Of a stretch of 64,000 bases of DNA, positions 26,198 to 34,264 are shown piece by piece. The DNA lies in the NCBI RefSeq assembly GCF_003996965.1, contig NZ_QWDM01000006.1:1-64000 (forward strand), read 5' to 3'. Position numbers and translations under genes: made by a program. The stretch's first letter is position 1. Each line of letters begins with the position of its first letter. The notes beneath the pieces were generated by a model. It had not been told where the DNA came from. It did not search any database and saw nothing but the letters and a program-made list of their open reading frames with translations. Source of the stretch: Flavobacterium cupreum. Lineage in GTDB: Bacteria > Bacteroidota > Bacteroidia > Flavobacteriales > Flavobacteriaceae.

Positions 26198-27015
26198 GAT
26201 TAAACACTTTAGATTGTTGTTCATTCCCCAATTTTGCGGGCTTGATGACAAAGATGTTATGGAAATCGAAGCGGTATAATAAAGTGGCATTCTGTGGAAT
26301 TCTTTGGCTGAAAGTGGCATTTCATCTAGAGGATATGTACAAAAAAAAGCGTCAAACAAGGAAATGTTTTGCGCTCTGTTATCATTTATACTGAGAAAGC
26401 GGAGAGGCTTTTTACTTTTTAACCAATAACAAAACCTTTACGACAAAAGATATCGCAGATATTTACAAGCAAGCAACGATGGGAGATTAAAGTATTCTTT
26501 AAATTCATCAAGCAGAACCTGAATTTTAGCCAAAATAAGTAGTAATTTAAACGGGGTAAAAGTTATAATGTATATGACCTTGATCACAGCTGTTTTATTG
26601 ATTGTTTAATAAAAAGCATAATGATCTCAAAGGATACAAAATCCCGAAATTAAAGTTTGATCAAGAGTTAAGGTTTTGATGATTAAAGATATAGCAAAAG
26701 ATATGGAGGTAATCCTGATAAAATAAATCAAATTTTAAATACTGAATAGGTTTCGAACACTTATGATTTGTAATTCTTGCTATTATATTGAAATCCTTAA
26801 ATGCTGAAATTTGCAATTTATGTCAACAAATATCCCCTTTGCTTACTTGATAATTTTATCTCCTGGGCGATAATATGTATACTCCCGATAGTACGGAATT
26901 TAAATAAAATAAAGTCACATTTAAATATTTGATTAGCAATACGCTATAAATATATTATCTTAGTAAACTCATTTTTGTTTGTTTTTTATTAGTTAATTTT
27001 TAAACCATCGAAATC
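26198..27015. promoter_or_regulatory. Upstream region of the tra pore operon with direct repeats
   Basis: This 818-base, AT-rich stretch has no convincing gene. AAAGTGGCATT occurs twice (26281-26291 and 26311-26321), exactly 30 bases apart, 84 and 114 bases upstream of the traE start. Two same-face direct repeats suit binding of a dimeric activator or repressor of traE-traQ. The part from 26400 to 27015 is very AT-rich and shows nothing I can name; it belongs to the junction with the inserted cargo genes. Confidence 0.5.
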
Positions 27016-28128
27016 ATGAAAAAAACTATCTTATTAATTGCATTCTTCGTATTAAGCTACAGCTATAGTCAAAATTTTGATACGTTTAAAAATCTTTATA
27101 ATGATAAAAATATCGTCGACATTAAAAGCATCAAAACTTTAAACGATTTTGATCAAAAAAAATTAAGCGAAAAGGAAATTGATGACAAAATTAAATCGTT
27201 CATGACCGATAGTAAAATTGGTAATTTTGATATACCGATTAATTATTCCAAACTCAAGTATCACGGTAAAAAAAATCCCAAAGAAATTATTACTTTCTTT
27301 GAAGCTGGTTTTGACCACGACATGTCTTTCGTTAATAAGCCTTTAGAGATCTTCTCGTTCGATGGTGTGTGGATTTTTGTCGACAATCAGGAATTTAAAA
27401 ATATTATCAATGTTTTTTTTGCTGCCCGAGCAATCCAAATTTTGAAGTTTAAATATCCTGAGGCATATGAATATCTTCTTAAGCCCGACCAGGTAAAACT
27501 TGGATATGATAAACTCGATTCTAGCCAGGGCAAACCACCTTTAAATAAAATGAATCCAATCATTTCCTTTGATAAATCTCCTACTAAAATAGCAGGAAGT
27601 TTATGGAATCTCAAACTAGCTTCAAAACCGACGCTTGATTATCGGGGAACTAAAAATTATGAAAACACACTAAACTGTTTAACATCGATTAATTATGAAA
27701 CCGTACGACCAAAAGAAATCTATAAAAAAGAGGATGAATTATCAAATTACTGGCTCTACCTACGTGAAGGGTTAATTGAATCAATTACTCATGAATTCAT
27801 TCACCACTATGTTACAAATTTTAAATTTTTTGATATGAAAGGTGGATTTGTATTTGGAAAAAGAAATGATTCACAAGATCAATCATTTCAGGTAGATGTG
27901 GAAGAAGCAATGGTAATTAACACAGCCGAAACCTATCTAATAAGAAAGGGCGGACTTTCTGACGACTTGTTAAACTTTAATTTAGGTATTAAGTATCAAG
28001 GTAAAAAGGAGATATTACAAGATTTAACTATAGCTTCTAATAAGGCAAGATATGATGCATTAAAACTTCTATCTCCCCCTACTAGCGATTCATTTGATTA
28101 TGTATATAGATTTTACTTTCTTGACTAA
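27016..28128 (+). CDS. Secreted putative zinc metalloprotease
   Basis: A 370-residue protein with a signal peptide (KKTILLIAFFVLSYSYSQ). The motif ITHEFIHHYV at about residues 258-267 contains HEFIH (HExxH). About 35-40 residues later VDVEEAMVINTAETY offers a glutamate as a possible third zinc ligand. No known family is recognised. The gene is on the plus strand, against the tra genes, and is much more AT-rich than them. Together with the next gene it interrupts the traD-traE junction, which points to a cargo insertion. Confidence 0.65.
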   Translation: MKKTILLIAFFVLSYSYSQNFDTFKNLYNDKNIVDIKSIKTLNDFDQKKLSEKEIDDKIKSFMTDSKIGNFDIPINYSKLKYHGKKNPKEIITFFEAGFDHDMSFVNKPLEIFSFDGVWIFVDNQEFKNIINVFFAARAIQILKFKYPEAYEYLLKPDQVKLGYDKLDSSQGKPPLNKMNPIISFDKSPTKIAGSLWNLKLASKPTLDYRGTKNYENTLNCLTSINYETVRPKEIYKKEDELSNYWLYLREGLIESITHEFIHHYVTNFKFFDMKGGFVFGKRNDSQDQSFQVDVEEAMVINTAETYLIRKGGLSDDLLNFNLGIKYQGKKEILQDLTIASNKARYDALKLLSPPTSDSFDYVYRFYFLD

Positions 28129-28245
28129 TAAGTGATTAAAACTGAATGTCTGAATTTTAGCGAAGTTAAATTTTGACTAAAATAAAACGGCAACTTCGCT
28201 TTGCGGTTTTATCTTTTACATAATTATTTAACTGAATTAATAACT

Positions 28246-28983
28246 CTAATTTTGCTTTGCAATAGGTAGTTCTACTGGACTAATTTGCAATACCGTATTA
28301 TTATTTTTCAGAGTCTTAAGTACATTAGTGAAAGTTACTGCTAACCTGCCAAAATTATCTACATTATAGTCATTTTGACCTGAAAGGCCATCTGCAATCA
28401 GGTCTCCATCCATTGCAAATCCTAAAGACTTTAAACTAAAATTTGCAGTCATATTATTTAGTTGTGCGTTGGCAGCAATATCAGCATATGACCCTTTAAA
28501 GGATGATTTAATCTCTTTTACATGTATAAAACACCTTAAACCAATTCCTACTCTTTTCGTTACCCCGTTACATATTACTTCTTGATAACGAACATAGTCT
28601 TGTATAAGTAGCATTTCTTTTTTTCCTATACTACCGCCAAATCCCATAAATGAAGCTTCCGCTGAATTATCTTTCGTAAATTTGTAATATTCATATCCAG
28701 ATCCGCTGTTCATTTGGCTGATTGCTGTAAGTAACGCTGGACAGTTTGAAATCTTTTCAGTCGTAAGTTGTGTTATTGCAGCATTGGTAGACTCAAGTCC
28801 GGTTATTGCGCTATATTTTACTGCTTCACCTTTACGCAGTGAAATACCAGGTAACTTAGAAAATGATTTTGTAAAGACTTGATCGGAAATCTGTTCATCA
28901 TTAACTTTCTTAGTTGGATTTTTAGTATCGTTGCAAGACAATGTGGTGATTAGTACTGTTAAAATTAAAATAGATTTTCTCAT
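28246..28983 (-). CDS. Unknown lipoprotein (245 aa)
   Basis: The product begins with a lipoprotein signal (RKSILILTVLITTLSC, cysteine at about residue 17). The mature part is of mixed helix and strand with paired cysteines (SNCPALL, EVICNG, GLRCFIH) and a glycine-rich MGFGGSIGKKE segment. No family is recognised. It faces the upstream protease-like gene (convergent, 117 bases between) and shares its low G+C content, so both probably entered together. Confidence 0.6.
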   Translation of the reverse strand: MRKSILILTVLITTLSCNDTKNPTKKVNDEQISDQVFTKSFSKLPGISLRKGEAVKYSAITGLESTNAAITQLTTEKISNCPALLTAISQMNSGSGYEYYKFTKDNSAEASFMGFGGSIGKKEMLLIQDYVRYQEVICNGVTKRVGIGLRCFIHVKEIKSSFKGSYADIAANAQLNNMTANFSLKSLGFAMDGDLIADGLSGQNDYNVDNFGRLAVTFTNVLKTLKNNNTVLQISPVELPIAKQN

Positions 28984-29208
28984 AATTAATTTGTTTAGAG
29001 TTATTTAAGGTAAATTAAGTAAATTTATTACACATTATCAGCATACTTCTATTTTTTTAGTTGGTCACCTAAGATAAAAAATTCTTTACATTTGATAAAT
29101 TTCTGTAGAAACCCGATAGCGTGGATGTTAACGCGGAATTACATTCTTGAGTGTTGAAAATCTATTCGTTGGCGACGTTCTTTTTTCTTTTCATAATTAT
29201 TCGATATT

Positions 29209-29233
29209 AAAAGACAATGGGAAGCTGTCTTTT
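29209..29233 (-). terminator. Hairpin at the end of traD
   Basis: AAAAGACA (29209-29216) pairs perfectly with TGTCTTTT (29226-29233) around a nine-base loop. It overlaps the traD stop codon and on the minus strand is followed by TTAATATCG. It is likely a terminator of the traA-traD operon. If so, traE-traQ need their own promoter. Confidence 0.45.
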
Positions 29234-29868
29234 CAAACAAACTCCCCAATGTCAAAATCCCCCAAATCATTTTTCCGCAAAGTGGAAGGGCCGGCTTCCG
29301 TTTCAGTTGAAAGGGTACTGTCTAAAAGCCCTGCAATTTTTCGGGAAGCACCTTCTATAGAATTTTCCAGCAAGGCAAATAATTCGGTTCCCTGTATTTT
29401 TTGAACTATAGCTATCGCTGCTTCCTTTTGGGCTGGCTCCAACTTTTCTTTTTGGAGCAATGCCTCTACGGAGTGTAGTTCTTCAAAGGTAACTCCTTGG
29501 GCTAAACCGTTACCGCCGCCGGATATTCCATACCTGTTCCATTCTTCTTCCTCTTCTTGCAGATCAGGCATATTGCTGAAAACTTCGTCCAGCTCTTCCT
29601 GCGGAATTTGAATACCTGCGTTTTCATTTTCGTCGTATTCTGCGTCTAAATTATCAGGGTTTATCTCTTTTTCCTCAATCTGGCGTTCAGTGGCGGTGTT
29701 TTGCACTGAAAGTCTTCTTACAGGCTTGGGCTGTCCCATAATATCGGGCAGGTTCGGATTGACCTTTTGCTTTGCCTGTTCTTGTTTCACTCTTTTCTTA
29801 ATGACAATTCTGTCCTGCAAAAGCAGGGCGATTACAATCAGCAGACATATTACAATTATAATTTCCAT
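29233..29868 (-). CDS. traD: Conjugal transfer protein TraD
   Basis: A 211-residue protein with one N-terminal membrane helix (EIIIVICLLIVIALLLQ). A long charged, disordered acidic middle follows (LQEEEEEWNRYGISGGGNG), then a C-terminal helical domain (GVTFEELHSVEALLQ). This arrangement is typical of TraD in CTnDOT-like ICEs. It is the last gene of the traA-D group; the traE group starts only after a 3-kb interruption. Confidence 0.85.
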   Translation of the reverse strand: MEIIIVICLLIVIALLLQDRIVIKKRVKQEQAKQKVNPNLPDIMGQPKPVRRLSVQNTATERQIEEKEINPDNLDAEYDENENAGIQIPQEELDEVFSNMPDLQEEEEEWNRYGISGGGNGLAQGVTFEELHSVEALLQKEKLEPAQKEAAIAIVQKIQGTELFALLENSIEGASRKIAGLLDSTLSTETEAGPSTLRKNDLGDFDIGEFV

Positions 29869-29871
29869 AGC

Positions 29872-30147
29872 TTATAAAATGGGTTTAAAACGTTCGTTGA
29901 AATAATCAATAATATCATCGCCAAACTCCCTAAAGTGATATTCAAGAATATTGTCGATGTAAGAATAGAGTGTGGCCTTTTCTTCCCGGGTCAGCTGAAC
30001 TATCCGCAAAAGCCTTTCGTGATATTCAGGACGTATGTACACGACCTTTCCGTTTCGGCCAGACGGAAAGCGGTTGATTAGGAATAAAGAGGGACAAAGA
30101 TTTTTTCTCTCTTTATATTTCTGATTTTTTCTATTTCTATTCATCAT
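29872..30147 (-). CDS. DUF3408 protein, third copy (TraC-like)
   Basis: A 91-residue protein with the DUF3408 core: KVVYIRPEYHERLLRIVQL, a helix with LYSYIDNILEYHFREF, and ERFKPIL at the end. DUF3408 proteins resemble small ribbon-helix-helix DNA-binding proteins. The N-terminal extension is short. It is the third of three adjacent members, all in one operon with traA and traD. Confidence 0.82.
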   Translation of the reverse strand: MMNRNRKNQKYKERKNLCPSLFLINRFPSGRNGKVVYIRPEYHERLLRIVQLTREEKATLYSYIDNILEYHFREFGDDIIDYFNERFKPIL

Positions 30148-30155
30148 TACAATTT

Positions 30156-30434
30156 TTAAAAATTTGGTTTATCTGTTTTGCCATAAAGCTCTTTCATTTC
30201 CGCTCCGAAATCCTCAAAATGATGCTGGAGTAAATTCTGCAAATAATCGGCAAGGGTTACCTTACCGCCACCAAGCATAAATACGAGCAGGTTAAGTTTC
30301 TGATGAAACTCTTTGCTTATATATACGGTTTTTCCTTTCCGAGCCATAAATTCTGTTGTTGTAAGAAATGTGGATTTGTATTGAGCCGTCCTTAAGGCTT
30401 TGTCTGTTTTTTGTTTTAAATTTTTCATAATCAA
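30156..30434 (-). CDS. DUF3408 protein, second copy
   Basis: A 92-residue relative of the neighbouring genes. The core reads GKTVYISKEFHQKLNLLVFML, then TLADYLQNLLQHHFEDF and a short tail. It lacks a long disordered N-terminus. Sequence divergence from the other two copies is substantial, so the copies are old and not recent duplicates. It may start at the second ATG (MKNLKQ). Confidence 0.8.
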   Translation of the reverse strand: MIMKNLKQKTDKALRTAQYKSTFLTTTEFMARKGKTVYISKEFHQKLNLLVFMLGGGKVTLADYLQNLLQHHFEDFGAEMKELYGKTDKPNF

Positions 30435-30439
30435 ATACT

Positions 30440-30898
30440 TTAAAAAATAGGTTTAAACATCTCATTAAAATCATCGGTAATCGCTTTCTCGAACAGTTCA
30501 AAATGATGTTCCAGAATATTGTCGAGGTAAGCATACAGTGGTATCTTATCTTTCCCGACAACCTGTACTATACGGGATAACCGTTCGTGGTATTCCTGCC
30601 GGATATAGATGCTCTTGTCGCCACGCTTTTCCATAGAGTGCGTGTTCAGGAAGCGTTCGCCGTAGGTACTGTCAGAATTTTTCCTTGTCCTGGTCCGTTC
30701 CCTCTGTACAGGCTTCTCCTGAACCTGTTCCTTGGTTTCTTCGTTAATAGTTTCTTCTTTAATTTCCTCTTTGGCAGATTTGGGAGTTTCGGCAGGAGGC
30801 TTTTGCATTCCCTCTTTGCGGACACCGGCAGCCATTAAGGACATTATATATTCTTCGTCAACTTCCGGAGCATTTCTCTTTTTATTTCCTTTTTCCAT
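30440..30898 (-). CDS. traB: DUF3408 protein, first copy (TraB)
   Basis: A 152-residue protein. The first 75 residues are charged and disordered, with EEIKEETINEETKEQVQEKP. The C-terminal DUF3408 core is KSIYIRQEYHERLSRIVQVV, then YAYLDNILEHHFELF and FNEMFKPIF. This is the copy usually called TraB next to the ParA-like TraA. It probably works with TraA, by analogy to ParB-like partners. Confidence 0.85.
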   Translation of the reverse strand: MEKGNKKRNAPEVDEEYIMSLMAAGVRKEGMQKPPAETPKSAKEEIKEETINEETKEQVQEKPVQRERTRTRKNSDSTYGERFLNTHSMEKRGDKSIYIRQEYHERLSRIVQVVGKDKIPLYAYLDNILEHHFELFEKAITDDFNEMFKPIF

Positions 30899-30903
30899 AA
30901 CCG

Positions 30904-31671
30904 TTATAATTCAATGGTTCTTAAAAATTCCTGCATAAATAAATCCAACTGACAGGCAGTCATCAGCCTTTGGTCGGGCGGTAGCAAAGAAGAACGGAAC
31001 GGCGTTTTTTCCATCGCTTCGCTCTCTTTTCTGAAACGCTTGCTATCCGTTACATAGGTCTTCAGCAGGGAGAAACCCAAATCTGATATGAATCTGCCGT
31101 ACAAATCATAGAGGTCTGATTTTTCACGCCTGTCTACCTGGTTCCAGAACAGGTGGATGCCCTTGATGGTGCTTTCCCCGCTTTTCATAATTATATCCGT
31201 AAGTGCCTGCGTAAAGCTCAGCGTACTTTCCACGACAACCCTGTCAGCCGTTATAGGCGAAAAGATATAATCCATTCCCATAAGGGTATTGAGTATTCCA
31301 GCAGAATTGACCGTTCCCGGCAGGTCAAAGAAAATCACATCTAACCCAATGGTTGAGGATTGCAGTAAACCGTCGGCTTCCCTTAGAGCTGTTTCCACTT
31401 TACATTGCTCAATCGCATAGGCCTTTTTATTAATGGTCATAAATTGCTTTTGGGCGATGCGTTTAAAATTCTCGTTTTCCATTACGGCTTTCAAATCCCT
31501 TTCACGCATTTTCAACAAGCTGTATTGTGGATAATCACAATCCAATACGGCTACATTGTAGCCCAGCCGGTAATGGAGCAGACTTGCAAGAAGTGCAGTA
31601 AATGTACTTTTGCCGACACCGCCTTTTTGAGAAGAAAAGGCAATAAACAGGGGTTTCTTTTTTGTTTCCAT
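30904..31671 (-). CDS. traA: ParA-family ATPase TraA
   Basis: The ATG at 31671 gives 255 residues (start METKKKPLFIAFSSQKGG); a frame from 31713 adds 14 unlikely residues. The deviant Walker A motif SQKGGVGKSTFTALLASLL is at residues 13-31, LDCDYPQ follows around 49, and DVIFFDLPGTVNSAG carries the switch II aspartate. It is a ParA/MinD-type ATPase that opens the transfer operon of CTnDOT-like elements, with a role in partition or transfer. Confidence 0.92.
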   Translation of the reverse strand: METKKKPLFIAFSSQKGGVGKSTFTALLASLLHYRLGYNVAVLDCDYPQYSLLKMRERDLKAVMENENFKRIAQKQFMTINKKAYAIEQCKVETALREADGLLQSSTIGLDVIFFDLPGTVNSAGILNTLMGMDYIFSPITADRVVVESTLSFTQALTDIIMKSGESTIKGIHLFWNQVDRREKSDLYDLYGRFISDLGFSLLKTYVTDSKRFRKESEAMEKTPFRSSLLPPDQRLMTACQLDLFMQEFLRTIEL

Positions 31672-31689
31672 ATCTAAAAAATTTAAAGT

Positions 31690-32040
31690 TGCTACTTTCT
31701 TGCAGGCATTCAATCCTGCGAACGGTCAATCAGGCACTCCTGATTTTATCCAAGCTTTCTTGGATTACAGCCAGCAGTATTGTTTGACGGGACTTGCGTC
31801 TGCCTGCCTTTCTGTGATACGGCAGGACTGCATTCGCTCTTGTATGACATCAGGCAGAATAGCCGTCGTTCACGCGTTTCTGCAAACCTGCATACATTCA
31901 GTTGTGAAAGCCTTTCCGATTGCCTGCCAACAGGTGCTCACTCTTGTAAACGTTCCTGCATTCTTGCATTCCGGACATCACGAAAGCAGGAGCGTTTGCA
32001 CTACTGGATGTTATCATTCTGATGGTCCTGATTGACGGAC
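31690..32040. repeat. Array of small hairpins between traA and mobA
   Basis: No plausible gene is present. Successive inverted repeats occur: GCAGG/CCTGC (31702-31719), AATCAGG-CACT-CCTGATT (31728-31745) and ATCCAAG-CTTT-CTTGGAT (31748-31765). Two of these have 7-bp stems and 4-base loops. Further on AACG.TCCTGC pairs with GCAGGA.CGTT (about 31958-32001). The words GCAGG/CCTGC and ATCAG recur many times. G+C is higher than in the flanking DNA. Possible roles are the traA leader RNA or part of the transfer origin region. Confidence 0.6.
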
Positions 32041-32243
32041 TGATAGACTTCCTGCCAACATTCTGATACAAAGAACCAATCTTATTCTTTCAGTTGTGTA
32101 AGGGTGGCAGTGTATGGCACTCAAAGGCAGTGTTTGTCCGGATATTGAATAGCAACACTCTGTAAAACATGGGTTTACTTTGTAAATAGAATTTTATTAA
32201 CAAGTTTATGCAAAATCAGATTGACAAAAGGGACCCTAACAGC

Positions 32244-32265
32244 AACGGCATCAAGCCGTTTTTTT
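32244..32265 (+). terminator. Hairpin with T-tract
   Basis: AACGGC-ATCAA-GCCGTT followed by TTTTT, a classic intrinsic terminator on the plus strand. It lies upstream of the candidate oriT and would shield mobA from upstream reading. Confidence 0.7.
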
Positions 32266-32277
32266 CTGTTACATTCA

Positions 32278-32301
32278 ATCCGTCCCGAAGGGCGGATTTT
32301 T
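32278..32301 (+). terminator. Second hairpin with T-tract
   Basis: ATCCGTCC-CGAA-GGGCGGAT followed by TTTT. It stands 13 bases after the preceding terminator hairpin, so two terminators follow each other. The pair of terminators next to the long inverted repeat is unusual. Confidence 0.65.
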
Positions 32302-32434
32302 ATGTTCTCAAGAACATGGCAAGTTGTGTTTTGAGGCACTCGAAACCGAGTTCGTGCCTCAAAACAACTTGCCATGCCGGGGGCTGAAAAACACCTTCCG
32401 AAGTCAGGGTTTTGTGTAGATTAAAAATGGATTA
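32302..32434. other. oriT: Candidate origin of transfer (oriT)
   Basis: A long inverted repeat at 32315-32376 pairs CATGGCAAGTTGT..TTTTGAGGCACTCG with CGTGCCTCAAAACAACTTGCCATG, with a small insertion in one arm. It is preceded by ATGTTCT-CA-AGAACAT (32302-32317) and followed by a conserved-looking GCCGGGGGCTGAAAAACACC stretch before mobA. In CTnDOT-like elements oriT lies directly upstream of the mobilisation genes, as here. The nick site cannot be fixed from the sequence alone. Confidence 0.55.
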
Positions 32435-32875
32435 GTGATGAACCAGAACAATAACAACAAACAGAATAAGGGCGGACGGACACCAAAAAACGACCCGAGT
32501 ATCCATCGCCACGTTTTTCGTCTTACAGACGAAGAAAACGCCAAGCTATTATCGCTTTTTGAAGCATCTGGAATGCCCAATAAAGCAAAGTTTATCATTT
32601 CATTGCTGTTCAACAGGGAAATGAAATCAATTAAAATAGACAAAGGAACGGTTGATTTTTATATGCGGCTGACTTCTTTTCACAGCCAGTTTCGGTCCGT
32701 AGGCGTGAATTATAATCAGATCGTGAAGCTGTTGTACCGTCATTTTTCCGAGAAAAAGGCGGCAGCTTTTCTCTACAAACTGGAAAAACAGACAGCTGAG
32801 ATGGCGGTACTATGCCAAAATATTATCCAGATCACCGAAGATTTTAAAGTAAAACATATGAAAAAACAGCCTTAG
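32435..32875 (+). CDS. mobA: Mobilisation accessory protein MobA
   Basis: A 146-residue protein with a charged N-terminus, a ribbon-helix-helix-like segment (VFRLTDEENAKLLSLFEASG, about residues 28-47) and helices typical of Bacteroidota MobA/BmgB-type proteins (GVNYNQIVKLLYRHF). It probably binds oriT and assists the relaxase. It stops one base before the relaxase start. Confidence 0.88.
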   Translation: MMNQNNNNKQNKGGRTPKNDPSIHRHVFRLTDEENAKLLSLFEASGMPNKAKFIISLLFNREMKSIKIDKGTVDFYMRLTSFHSQFRSVGVNYNQIVKLLYRHFSEKKAAAFLYKLEKQTAEMAVLCQNIIQITEDFKVKHMKKQP

Positions 32876-32876
32876 A

Positions 32877-34163
32877 ATGATAGCGAAAATCGGCAGAAGC
32901 GGAAATTTATACGGAGCATTGGCCTACAATCAGCTCAAGGTGGAGAATGAAAACGGACAGATTTTGTTTGCAAACAAGATAATTGAGACCGCTAACGGTC
33001 ATTATTCCATTGCACAATTGGCCCAATCTTTTGCTCCTTACCTGATCGCCAACCGCAATACGGAAAAGCATACGTTGCATATTTCGCTCAATCCCGACCC
33101 AAAGGATAAGGTAAGCGATGACAAGTTTAGGGAAATGGCGGAAGAATATATGCGGGAAATGGGTTATGGCGAACAGCCTTTTGTTGTATTCAAGCATACC
33201 GATATTGACCGCAGCCATATCCATATTGTATCGGTCTGCGTGGACGAAAAGGGCAAAAAGATTTCTGACAAGTTCGAGAAGATGCGGTCTATGAATGTAT
33301 GCCGTGAACTCGAAAGTACACACGGTCTGATACCAGCAACGAATAAAGAGCATAAGCAGAATGACAAGATTTTCCGTCCGGTGGATTATCGGGCTGGGGA
33401 TGTAAAAAGTCAGATCGCGTCGGTAGTCCGCCACCTGCCCACCTATTATCAATACCAAACTGTGGGAGAATACAATGCCCTCCTTTCCCTGTTCAATGTT
33501 ACCACCGAAAAAGTGGAGGTCGAATTGCAGGGAAAAATTCAGCGGGGTCTATTATACATTCCTTTAAATGAAAATGGCGAAAGAACCGGCCATCCTTTCA
33601 AGGCTTCCTTGTTCGGAAAAAACGCGGGGCTTCCGGCGTTGGAATTGCATTTTGCGAAATGCAAAACTGCTCTGAAAGACAATCCGATCCAAAAAACATT
33701 GCAATCGGCTTTTACCAGTGCACTGAAATCAACAAGTAACGAGCAGGCTTTTAGAAAGCAGTTGGGAGAGCAGGGTATCAACGTAGTGGTACGCAGAAAT
33801 GATGAAGGACGTATTTACGGAATGACTTTTATAGACCATAATTCTAAATCGGTCTGGAATGGTTCACGGTTAAGCAAGGAGCTTTCTGCCAATGTCTTTA
33901 ATGATTATTGGAACAATAACATCAAGCCGGAGATTGACTCTATCGTAAAACAACCGAAAGTATCCATATCAAATGATACAGATATTCCTGCGGAAGAGCC
34001 ACATCATTTGTTCGACTTCCTGAATACTGCTGAAAAACATGAAGACGGTTTGATCGAGGCGTTGGGAGGTTTATTGCCCGAAGCCAAGGGCGAAGATTAC
34101 GAAGAACAGGATTTTGCAAATAGAATGAAAAGGAGAAGAAACCGCCAAAGAGGCCAAAAGTAG
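32877..34163 (+). CDS. mobB: Relaxase MobB (MOBP-like)
   Basis: A 428-residue relaxase. The N-terminal MIAKIGRSGNLYGALAYN carries the likely catalytic tyrosine region. HTLHISLNPDPKDKVSD follows, and the metal-binding three-histidine motif is FKHTDIDRSHIHIVSV (about residues 96-111). It nicks oriT and stays attached to the transferred strand. The C-terminus is basic and probably disordered. The gene is translationally coupled to mobA. Confidence 0.92.
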   Translation: MIAKIGRSGNLYGALAYNQLKVENENGQILFANKIIETANGHYSIAQLAQSFAPYLIANRNTEKHTLHISLNPDPKDKVSDDKFREMAEEYMREMGYGEQPFVVFKHTDIDRSHIHIVSVCVDEKGKKISDKFEKMRSMNVCRELESTHGLIPATNKEHKQNDKIFRPVDYRAGDVKSQIASVVRHLPTYYQYQTVGEYNALLSLFNVTTEKVEVELQGKIQRGLLYIPLNENGERTGHPFKASLFGKNAGLPALELHFAKCKTALKDNPIQKTLQSAFTSALKSTSNEQAFRKQLGEQGINVVVRRNDEGRIYGMTFIDHNSKSVWNGSRLSKELSANVFNDYWNNNIKPEIDSIVKQPKVSISNDTDIPAEEPHHLFDFLNTAEKHEDGLIEALGGLLPEAKGEDYEEQDFANRMKRRRNRQRGQK

Positions 34164-34264
34164 AAATCAGCAAAACACTGCCTCGGCCAGCCATTGAATT
34201 CCACATTCATACAGTCGAGCTTTATTGCCATTAAATTCACGCCCGAACATAAAAATATACAAAA

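Noticed and set aside
25892..26359. Long form of traE starting at 26359
   Set aside because: The extra 54 residues have no signal-peptide logic and overlap the direct repeats; ATG 26197 gives the normal exported form.
31780..32022. Plus-strand open frame of 80 codons upstream of mobA
   Set aside because: It lies in the hairpin array and its translation is Cys/Arg/Ser-rich without any family pattern; several frames are open there by chance.
31690..32040. CRISPR array in the repeat-rich segment
   Set aside because: The inverted repeats are of different sequence and size and there are no regular direct repeats with spacers, and no cas genes.
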